A program made the position numbers and the translations under genes. Positions 9,812-21,800 of a stretch of 23,509 nt of DNA are shown here, piece by piece. The number at the start of each line of letters is the position of its first letter. The stretch's first letter is position 1. The stretch comes from Apostichopus californicus. Taxonomy: Eukaryota; Echinodermata; Holothuroidea; Aspidochirotida; Stichopodidae. Location of the stretch: positions 27,194-50,702 of the forward strand of contig JAIPMN010002551.1 in NCBI GenBank assembly GCA_020650975.1. The letters are read 5' to 3'. The notes below the pieces were generated by a model. It had not been told where the DNA came from. It searched no databases and worked only from the letters and a program-made list of their open reading frames with translations.

Positions 9812-12800
9812 CTAATAGGAGGAAGAAATGAACAATTGAATTAGTCATATTCTGTTACCACGGCAATATTAATGATTTTGATACATGTGATTTCAGTTCT
9901 GTATTAAGATACTGTATTACAATTTCAAATGATTTTCAAGAGTGGTCTATTACCTAGGTCCTATGTGTGTAGTGAAATGTTTACCAAGAAGTGAAATATT
10001 TACCAAGAAGTGAAATATTTACCAAGAAGTGAAAATCAAATCTGTAATTCATATGGAGAGTACAGTCTAAAGCTTGCTGCACACATCCCTTAACCAGACT
10101 CGATTCGACCATTGTATGTGTGGTAAAATTGTGAACAGTTAAGCAGTGTACATGTGCTTGAGGCTTTGATCAAAATTTGCCAGTTTTAAGCCATATTGGC
10201 TTCAATGCTAGGAGGAAATTCAACATGAAGCCCTTTCATGACTGTAGTTACCATTCAAGTTGGCACTGTGCAGCAGGTACCTACTAAAAACTGAATAGTT
10301 TTAATAGCAAAGGTCACCGATCACAAGGAAAAGTTTCTGCAGATGACCTGAATTGAACATGGGTCATAACAGAAAACAGTTTTTGAGTGCCCTCATCAAT
10401 TGTTGTTCAATGTTGATGGGGGGGGGGGAGTGGTGTTCAGTTAAGTCTACGGTTCACCACGACTATCGAAAAATTGGTCACAATGGTAGAATTGGGCCAC
10501 ATTCAGCGTTTATCTGATAAGGCAACGTTTGTGCGGAAAATTACGTCATCTCATTCTCGGTAGCAGAATAAGCAATATTTATGTGAACAGTCTTTGTTGC
10601 TGACCTAAAACAGTTGGCTGTTGAAATACTTTACAGCGTTTAATATGTCATGCAGTATAGAGTACAAATTTTATGGAAGTGAACAACAAATACCCAGTAA
10701 GGAGAAAACAAGCAGTACAACCACGAAGTATAGGAATTATAGGTCACCCTACATATTGCTCCTTACCATCAATGTTACTATGGTCCAGGGCAGCCGTCAT
10801 CTTCTCCACCATTTCATCAAGTTTGGCCTCATCCGTAGGAAACACCCGAGTGACACTCATGTTAGGAAATCTAACCGTAGACTCATCTACCAGATGGGGT
10901 GGCCATACCCTGTTGCCAATCGTCATAGATTGTGAATCTGGTTCCTCTCGGGATAGAAATGAAAACCCATCTGGGCTGGTAGTTCGGTCATTCACACCTG
11001 ATGTCCTGAAGGAATTGTAATCCACTGCTGGATCTGCTGTGACTACTTGAGTTCGGAGAGATCTGTATGCTGATTTGTGTGAGTGTAGGGCATCCAGTGA
11101 GCCGTTCGGAAAGCTATCTGGGGTATGGACGGAGCTACTGATCCCGTAATCCCTTGGAACGGGTGCTATCGGATTAGCAGGGGTTCTGAAGAAACTTGAC
11201 GGCATGAATGGCACCGGATCTGAACTTTGAGAGACTAAACTAGTGTGATCCTTAGAAAGGGGTGCGACAAGGTCAGGGTTAGCAGGGGTTCTAAAGAAAC
11301 TCTGTGATATAGATGGCATTCGATCTGAGCTTTGGGAGACTATACTAGCGTGCTGATTATATGAAGTGGTACCAATTTTGTCAAGCTGAGGCTCTGATTG
11401 GCCATAGGGTTCCAGCCTTGGTGGGGCAGTCTTGTCAAGAGAGGCCGGATGATACGATGGTCTTTGTTCAAAACGTTGTTCCTTCTGCAAAGAGAATTTA
11501 CTTAAAAATGACTTGGTCACCATGTGAGACAGACAATGATGACATCAAAGTAATAGTGATTTCAGATACTTATATAAATATAATATCTGAATATATTGAG
11601 AATTGAAACAGAAAATGTGAAACATAGTGTTATTAGAGTAAAGCATTTTATTGCCATCATAAAGAAGAGAATATTGAATCTGAAGATATCAGTGTTGAAA
11701 CAAAACCCAACGGTGAATTAAAAAAATGTTACAAGCCCGATGGTGAAAATGTAAGTGGGAATTTAAACTACAGTAAGTCATCTCTAAATTCAGTGACGTC
11801 AGGCCAAGTAAATCTCATCTCAGTCGTTTATCATGGTATGAACTAGTATGAAAGCAATTTAAATCCTTTCTAAAAAACATTGGCTAGAGTCCAGAGGTTG
11901 CTAATGGGTTATGTCCTCACAGCAAATGGTAGGGCCTTTTTTGGCCATTGTAAGAACACCAGTCCCTGCGGAGTGGATGAACCATTCGACATCAATTTTC
12001 CAATCAGGAAAATGTCAAGTTTATCACACTATGGAATGGCTTATTTATCCCTTTGCTAATTAAGCTTTGTCACCAAATTATGGATGAACTTAGACACTTA
12101 AGTGATATTATCTCTATTACTGCTATTTTCTGACACATAAAAAAAATTACCAAATAGTCCACAATTTGTATATTTATAGTTTGCTTATTATCTTGTTTGT
12201 AGTTCAACTTGGCTTTTGTGTAAAACAAGTTAGTAAATCCCCAGTAAATGTCAAAGTGAGGCTAATACTTTGCATTGCTCGTATTGGGTCCTGCAACTAA
12301 TCATTCTTTTCCAAAAAGTTCCTGAACAATGAATTAATATTACACCAAGACCATTTCTGGCATGGTTGTGCTAACCAACGGCAAGACATTGTTATTTTGA
12401 ATTATAAGCCCCATCAAACAGCAATGAATACCATGGGCCTACGTTAATTGGGTATGTATGTCTCCATAAGAAAAGTAATTCATGCTTGCCCTGATTAGCT
12501 CTCTGTATCGGAGTAATTCGTCTTCAAGTCGCATGTTGTGCTCTTCAAGAATTTCCTGCTTCACTCGCCTCTCTTCATCCTCTCTAGAACTAAATGATGA
12601 TGAAGCTGACATCATCTTGGGAACTGGTGCTCTCTGTTTATCTTGCATCTCTTGGTAATAATTAACCAGCTCAGCAGCAAGATTTCTATGGGAAATGAAA
12701 AGGAAAAGAATATAATACATTGAATCACAGGGAAAGGTATCCAACATTGTTCATTTCTGCAAACAGGGAAACTTTCTATTTTGATATTCTCTGGGATAAC

Positions 12801-15800
12801 CAGACAGTTTTAGTGAAAAAACTTTACTATTTCTTCCACACACCCCTGGAAGAAAATATTTATTGGTATACGGGTCATCATGAATTTAAGTTTTCTAAAA
12901 CTAATTCCAACTGGATGAATAAAAACCTATATACTTTTCACACTAATCTCTCTGAGGTTAGTACCTGCAAACATGGGGAAGAAATGGTATAAAATAGAGG
13001 AGTGATATTGATGGACAGATACTTAGGGAGGGAGAGAGGAACTAGGGATGTTGTAGGGGAGGGGAGAGAGGGTTTGGGTGGAACTGGAAGGTTCATCTGT
13101 AATATTGTCACTAGATAGTGGTAACAATTTGAAGACACAATTCCTTAATATTTTTCATCACCAATTACATCACTTTCTCGATAGATAACAATTTCTTTCA
13201 GTATGTACCAACTTGCTTTGTATTTAATGTAACGCTCAGAATATCTGAACTTATAATTGGCTTCATTATACAAGCAGTGATCACTAAGGCTTGTTTTGAA
13301 TTGAAGGGGGTCACTACTTTTTCGACTTGATAAAATTTTATCATCCACATCTTTTACAAAGATTAACTTTTTGCTATTAAAACATTGATAAAGGGAACAT
13401 AATCAACAAATGTGCTCTAACAAACAAACAAAAAACAAACAAAAAATGTACAAAGTTTAGTGTTCTTCCATCCAGGAAGAACTGAACACTTTTGTGAGCA
13501 AAATTTTGCTTAGCATTTTTAATCGTTTTTCACAAGTTTTTGGGATAGGAACTAGGATCTATGGATACTGGAACACCTTTCCCGTCACTTTCAAGAAGCA
13601 TCAAGACACCTCGTGACCAACATTCCCAGCAACCTCCGGCGGACCGGTCGTGGTTACTCTCGCAACTGCCTGCAATGTTCCAGCGGCTAGTTACTCAGAT
13701 AGCTGCCACACAGAACCCTCCTCAGACCGACGGGGCAGTCACTCCGCAGGTACCGGTCCAGCCAGAGACACCCCCAGAGCGGGAACGGAGGCGACTGCTA
13801 CCGATCCCTAGAGACCACTTTGCGGAGGGCCAGGGCCTGGATGCCCTAGAACTGTTGGCCTTGTAGACATGGTCGGAATGCAGGGATGGGACCTCCTGCT
13901 TGGAACGTTACGATTCCCAGACAGAGAAAGCAGAGGAGGGGGACAACCAGGACGTCAAAGGAATAGATTTAGCTGCAGCCCTGGTCGCTAAAGCCTTCGA
14001 TATTTTCTCAAAGAGACTAGGCTTTGAACCCTCACCAGCGCCCAAGCCATCGGAATGGACGTCCAAGCTACGGACGACAAAAGAGGCATCACAATCTTCG
14101 TCCCGTGGGTACCTGTAGACGCAGTCTGTTTTGACAGGATCAAGAGCCTACAAGCCAGAAGAAATGGTCTGCCTTCCCGGCCAGACAGGAAAAATCCACT
14201 CAGGTGCACAACCAGACCTGGAAACACATTTCTAAAGTACCGACTGTTTCCCGGGAGGTGTAGGACATCATAATATGATAGTATTGCTGTTGAGAATAAA
14301 TACTGGTTCCACTTCCTTGGACAGATTGTAATATGAGAAGTTAAGGAAGATATAGAAAAAGAAGAAGAACGAGAAAAAATGACAAAAAAAGAAGGTTGCA
14401 AAATTTCTTACTCATTTTCTTTCTCCAAGGCATCAATCAATTCTTCAAGATTATCCTTAACTCCTGCTTGGCTTTTTCCGCTAATAGAATCATCGGTCTG
14501 CTTACTTGTAGCCCCCTGGTTCCAAGCTTTGCTATCAAACACAGGGTCTAATTCAACTGCTTCTAATCTGTTTAGAATGAAACAAAAATTTTCAAAACTC
14601 AATTTTAGTACTTTTTTAATCTTAGTTTATTTTTTTATTTATATGCTTGACAATAGATCACCAACTTGCCTAAAAGTTCTGAGGGCTGAAAGGAGCACCA
14701 CAAAACTAACATGATTCTTGAGTTATTTTTAGATGGAGAGGGTAGGAGAATGATTTGGGGAGCGGATTGGGGAAAGCAAGGGGGGGGGATGAGCATAAGA
14801 ACCTTTAAAGGATCACCTATGATGATAAAGTGGACACAAACATTGTCAATTGTCTTAAACAAAACCGAACATTTCAAACAAAGCGTTATGATGATCACGT
14901 GATCCACATCGACCTGTGACGTCATTATGATGATAACATGCACCGAGCTCCGTTTACTGTTGGCACTGTGCTCTGATTAAGTCAGTATTAGCATGGAACA
15001 AATTGAAATGTAGCACATAACCAGAAAAGGGACAATAATCTCTCATCGACTCAATGTGACCTTTCTTTTGAATTTATTTAAATACAAACCGAGAGATGTT
15101 TATGTCTGACTCTTCTAGTGAATAAAAGGGTTTCTATTTTGTTTAATGTGAGTTTTGTATTTTACAAACTAGCTTACACTTGGGATTATGATTACTATTA
15201 TTATTATATTTGTGCCACTTTGAAAGGTTAGTGACCCCGTTCACACTGCATCAGAACCGCCAACTGTGTGATCATGTGAATTGCTGTGACCGTTTCTTGG
15301 CTAGTTTGCAAAATTTCACTTTTGTCCACATGTTAAAATATATAGTTTGCTTAATATTTTATTACGCCCATTACCCAAAGTTCGATACTTACATACAAGC
15401 CTTACAGAGTTATCACTTTCTGGTGTCACCTCGGTAAATGTTTCCGAACTTTGTTTGGTTATAAATATTAAAATAAGTCTGTTTCATATACACTTTTTCA
15501 TAGCAGTAGGTATGAACTCATGTAACTTCTGGTAAAAAGAGCAATAAATTCAAAGTAGGGGATGAACTCACTGTTTTGACAGCTGACCAAGGTGAAAATG
15601 AGTTTGGAAATGGTTGTCATGGTGATACCTAAAGAGGACAGATTGAAGAAACATACATGATATTTAGAATTTGAAGCATTTCTCATTACAGATCATCCAA
15701 ATCTCTACAAAAGTATGAAGGTATACACAAATTATTGACAATTTTCAAATGCATATTCCCAAAATGTCCCATCCCTGAACTGATCTATTAGTCTGTGTAT

Positions 15801-18800
15801 TAGACTAAAATGTCCAGTCACTGTACATTGGACTCTTTGACTATTTACATGGTCACTTCTTAAAAATTAAAAGTGTTGTAGAAATACAACATGGACTACT
15901 AGCAGTATCTTGTAACAGTCTGCAAATATATATTTTGTATGTATTTTCCATCCTCCTGCAAGCAGGAACTCGCGAAGAAGCCATCATTGGCTTATCAAAG
16001 CCGCAAGCTGACTGAAGTCAGTCTCTTACATTCATATTTAACGTCCGTGGTTATGAATTGTCAATTGTCAACAACTCTGTAGCTGGATGACATACATTAA
16101 TCTTGGAGTGACTCGAACTGGGGACCTTATGATTGAAAGGCACCAGCGTTAACTGCTGAGCTAGCACACTCCTAGCTAACACTCATATCAAAATAATTGT
16201 GCCTAAAACTGAAAACAATTTGAAGTAATTGTCCTAAAATTGATGCAATAAATTGTTTGGCACAGCTCGTGCAGGATGGAACATGGTTTGACAGTCTAGC
16301 AAATGTGGAGTCAATATTGTTAGCTACATATGATTCATTAATGCAGAGTGTTTTCCACACCTTACATCTCTTCAGCATAAAATGTTTTTCGACTTTCTTG
16401 CATATTTCTGGTGAATGTTGTTAACATTAGGCTACATTTTATTTAGCAATGGATATTGTTTACATCTGTACATAACATAATGTCACATGACAAAATATTG
16501 TCACATGAAATGTTTGATGCCCTGATTTTTTACAGCACAAACTTAACATCAAAACTTAGCAAATGCCAACAAGTTTCATTGCAGGAGAACGATTCAAGCT
16601 AGGGAATAACACTAGCCTTCGTTTTACTTAAACATCTTACAGGAAACTCCTCGGCTATTTAGAGCCCCGGTATTGAAAGTGGGGATCAGGACCATTTTCA
16701 GGGTCACCAATGGAGTCTTAAGCATTGATAAGAAAAGATAAATTTGGAGAGGTCTCCTGGCTATAATGTTTGGGAATATACCTGAATGTCTCACCAGGAT
16801 TTCACGCCACGACTGTCAATGCTTCTCATCTTGTGTTAGCAATAACAAAACAAATTCTGAATATAAACAGACTGCTACCACTATTGTTTGGTACTTAAAT
16901 GTAGTTAAATATTCAAATTAAAGACAATAGATAATTGAACCCATCTTCATCAGCTGACACTATTAGGTAGAATAGATATTCATCTGTAGTAAAAGTCTGT
17001 AATAAATGTCTTACTGGTGGTCTTGCCCATCTGTCTGTTTGTCGTCCTCGATAGCCAAGTACTTCTGCTTCAGCCTTCGTCCGTGTTTCTTGCTGACCTT
17101 GTTTCTTACTGTCCTGACAAAGGCTTTCATTTCATCCCTAGAAGAAGCCTTTAGAAAGGAACACAATCAGGGTTTTTGTTAAGAAATGTAGTAGGTGGGT
17201 CAAGTTGAAAAGTAGGCGGGACTGTCTGTACGCGGACATGGGGGAGGGGTCTAAGGGGAGGGGGTGCCCCCCGGAAAATTGCAATTTAAAAAGTCTCTAG
17301 ATGCAAAATGGTGCAATATACAGTTGTTTGGTCAATGATATTTCCCCTCCCAATCACCCCTTTCTTCTGTCCTATTTTTCACAAACAAAAAACAAACTCA
17401 CGTTGAAGTTTAATCACACCTGACTTGGTTGTGGGTATTTATTCCTCTCGATTTTTTTCGTCATTTTTTTTTTTTTTTTACTGAGCGACGCAAAGTAGCC
17501 GGGTCATGTACGTGCAGTAGGCGGGTCATTTGACCCGGGTCATGGCTACTAACGAAAACCCTGACAATATGCATCAATGGTAACGGTATGGCAACTAGAT
17601 TATATCATATCTATTTCACTGCACTTTCATTTTAATTTGTAACAATCAGGGAACATCTGTTTAAGCTGGATCATTAAAACTTGAAGAAACGCATCAAATC
17701 CGTGGGACACAGCATTTTCCATATTGGATTGAATGGTCGTTAGTCGTTACCCTTGCTAGTTGGAATATAGCAAAAATGTTTGCTTCCACAAAGAGCTCCT
17801 AGTTAAAGACTAGAAACATTGCATCTGCAATGCAAATACTACAATTGAAGCCCTGTGGCATAGTGCTATATATTTAATACGATTTCTGGTGTCATACTGT
17901 TAAACTCTAAATCACACTCAAAGTCACCCTGTACATTTGTTTCTTAATAAGGATGAACACATGTAAGTCAATCAACTTGAGTCGCATGTATGTGTGACAA
18001 TCAGTAGTATTCAAAGTTTGGGGTAATCTGACCGTTGTTCACCGTATATTAGTTTCCAGCTGGCTTGGAATTCATGTGAAAGTTCACCTGTTAACGTAGC
18101 TTCACCAGGACATTGTGACAGTTTCGATGAATTATTGGATTTGGATTTAAATAAATACACCCCTCAGGAAAACAAAGCTGACTTCCCCTGCTGTCTTAAC
18201 TGATTATTAAACAATCCTTACAAGAATAGTCTGGTGGCTAAAAGGTGAATGCTTAGGAAAATTGATGCCTTTTTTTTCTGAATTGTTTAGTTGAAAACCA
18301 CATCCTCATTGCCTTTTGTATGCAAAGATATGAATGTTTCAAATTTTGTAAAGTGCATCTAGCTACAGCAGAATGGATGATGACATGAGGGCAATTCAGT
18401 TGAACTTTTCTTGGTTTATCTCTTTATAAATTATCAATCATTTATCCATAGAGAACCGAATATTTCTACAAAGAGACACATTTTGATGAAATTCTTAGTC
18501 TAAGTACATGCGGAGAACTCAAACAGTGAAGCAAACATTCTAAAATGTATTAAGGTTTCAAGAATACATCAACAAGAAGATTATAATAGTCTGTAATTTA
18601 ATTAAGTTAAAAGCTTTTGAAGAGTATTTGCCTGGCTGACATCACAGACCCCCTACTGTGATCCAACTTCCTGGAGTAGTTGAATGTTTATCCATTAAAA
18701 ATAGGAAATACATTCAAGTAACTATATCTGGAGTTAGGGGAAAGATATTGAGACAGGGCTTTTCAACTAAGCAGTGTTGAAAATTTTCAATATAAGCTTC

Positions 18801-21800
18801 ACAGTTTGTCAGCACGAAACCCTTTTTAATGATACAGGAGGGGTTTAACTCCTTATATCCTGCACCTAAACATCAGAAACTAACTCTGAATGAGTTCAGT
18901 TTAAACTTCACATTTATATCCACTAGTAAACTTCACCTTTGCAAATTAAACTCGATAAATTATTTAAAAAGGAGTCATTCACTCACCCCCAAACAATACT
19001 CCTGGATTGGGTGTGTGTAGCGATGATGTCTGGTTGATCTACCCGTTAAGAAACATGTTTGACAAATGTCAAAGTTCAAACATTTCAGACACTGATATCT
19101 GAAACCAACCATTGGGTGACATTTGCATATGTTGCATTTAGCCTCGTGTTTCACTGCAACCAGAACAGAACGAGAGAAGTTACTTCATACTTATTCAGAT
19201 AATAAATTGTAACAAATTCACTTCTCACAATCAATACAGAGAACAAAGTCCCACACTTTTTCCAAATTCAAGTTCATAACAAATCATTAAAACTAAGTTA
19301 TGTTAGTGGCCTAAAATCTAATAGCTATTTAATAAACATATTGAGTATTTCATTTTCCAGACCCTTTATGTTCAACTAGCTGGTAGGTAGCCTTACCAGT
19401 TAATCACAGCAACACTACCCCAAGTTTATTCCTACATATTTGAAGTACAAGCTAAGCCTATGTTAATCTGCAATAAAAGTGCTGTAGACTTAGACGTAGG
19501 CTGCGTAGCATTGATGTATAATGGGGAACAGTAGCATATTGTTTTGGGTGGGCTTTAAATATTGCTAGTGTTGGAATATAAATACAACATACTTAAACTA
19601 TAGGTTATGCTCAAGTGTATATGTCCAGTTAGAGACATGTATGGCAATGTAATTGCAACCAGCTACTGTTACTCTTTGTTCCTGTTGGGTTTTTTTTGGG
19701 CTTCCTTACTCAATTAGCAACCTCATTAGATCTCAGTTGCAAATTAATTTAACATTCATAAATGCCTAAACCAACTTTCTGTATACTGGACCAGTCTCGA
19801 ATGCGATTTGAGACTGGTCGAGTGTATAGAGAGGAGAATTGCTTCAGGATCGAAATGTTAGACAAACACTGGTTTGTTGCCGTGGCAATCATGAAGTCAT
19901 AATTAAAAGAAATGAAGACATGGTGTAACGTTGCCATGAGTATATGCAAATATGTCTATGGGCAAAGAAATGTTCCAAATTGCAAAAGAATACTGTACAG
20001 TATATATAGCCTACTTGCAATTAGTTACATAATGGGTAGTCATTTTTAAGAAAGCAGGGTATATATTAAAATACCTTCCCAACAGAGGTTGTCACATTAT
20101 ATGGATATTTCTCATGGTATGAAGTTTACAGGCTAACAGATCTGCTGGTATTATATCGATATTCATTTAAATTATCAGTTCAGGCAAGGAGAAATTTTCA
20201 GAATTGAGGCACTCCATTGTAAATATAATGTTATAGGGATGAGTGTTGTTTTTGTGTTGATAGTCTCGTTCCTGCCTGACAGAGTTATTACAGTATATTT
20301 GTAACTGTTGGCTCCACAGCTCACCAATAGTTTCAATATCTTTGTTACTATTAACTACATCATCTTACTATTGGGCTGTTAATAAATATCTGCTACAAGT
20401 AGAAGTTTCTCAGTTTGCTTTTTCTTTGGACTAGAGGAAGGGAAATGGCAAGGGCGTATGAACCGGGGGGGGGGGAGGGACTGGGGGGGGCGGAAGTATC
20501 ATTCCGAAAAAAATCTCATTTGGAGCACCAAATTGCATCTAAGGCCAGGTGAAAATGCAAAATTATTTACAAAATGGAGTGGGTGTTGAAGTGTGCTATA
20601 TTGCACCAAATTGCATCTGAGGCCATCTGGAAATGCAAAAAAATTCCAAAGGGGAGGGGGACACCCCCTCCCCTTAGACCTCTCCCCCAGGCTAGCCATC
20701 AGTCTTCAGCCCCCCCACTCAAAAGTACCTTCCTACGCCACTGGGAAATGGAAAGGGATGGTGGAAGACAAGGGGATGGGGGACGGGTGGAGTGGTTGTA
20801 TATTGTCACTCTTTCTTACCTGTTTCTGCAGCTGACAATCTGTGGAGTGTTGGCAACCAGATTAATGTTTGTGGTTCTGACATCATCCACGATACAAACT
20901 CATCTTGTGACACAGAACTCATGAGCACCTGAAGGTGATTGATAGTAAATTGGATGAAAATAAGGATTACAAAATTTACACATGAAAAAAAGGTGACACG
21001 TTCATGTGGTGCATGTAGTGCCCCAGGAGCGACTGTTTGAATTGTACACACTTGGGTGTATGGGTGTGACAAGTAACCAATGACTCGGGGTCAAAGGCCT
21101 CAGCAGTTTATATTGCTGAATATGCAGTTTATACTGCGACACACGAAGATGCCAGACACCATATTTTCCACGTACGTTGATTCCGTAACTATAGTGCTTA
21201 TCTTTACTGTGCTGTTTTGGGGGTTTTTACTATCCATATATGAACTACTGTCGGCTCTCAATCACACTTCAGAAATGGGAAAGTGGTGACGTCATGCAAA
21301 TCTGGCATACAATACTGTTGGATTCCGCTGAGATGACAATGCTTCTTTAACTAGTGTAACAGTCATGTTAGAAGGCCATGCCTTGATACATGACTGTAAA
21401 CTTTAATGACTTTAAAGGCATTGAAGACTCGCCCAAAACCGTGTGCCGGCCTCCGAAAAGAGTTAACTTTCCGTTGCTTGCATCAGAAGCTTTCTTCTTG
21501 TCGCTACAAAATGCAGACAGTAATGAAACGTGAAACCTTGTTATCTATTATCTGGACCTGAGATCAGGGAGTTCCATAACAAAATGGAAACAACGTACTG
21601 CTGAGATGTCCATTGCTGCTATGTACGCTGTGTTGTGGGTATTGACTGTACACTAGCATCTAATTACCGACGGTAGCAAGCTGTGTATGTACTTTCTGGG
21701 ATCGATGGTGGTGTCTAACACTTCTGTTACACCTCATTCAAAACTAGGTCAGATTACCGGCATCAGACATTTCTTTGTGTGTGAGTCTTCACGCCCTTTA

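Noticed and set aside
13988-14401. 137-codon minus-strand open frame
   Set aside because: It lies opposite the gag-like frame and ends beside a real DYTN exon; no domain or splice logic supports it. It is treated as a shadow.
20499-20924. Overlapping open frames on both strands
   Set aside because: Most lie in the G/C-rich hAT-like element and its flank; composition explains the lack of stops. Only the DYTN exon 20928-20820 is real coding DNA.
18987-20928. Assignment to dystrophin or dystrobrevin
   Set aside because: Dystrophin lacks the second CxxC of this ZZ, and dystrobrevin ZZ and EF text (CSYC, CQQC) fits less well than the [13 protein letters not shown] and [10 protein letters not shown] wording seen here.
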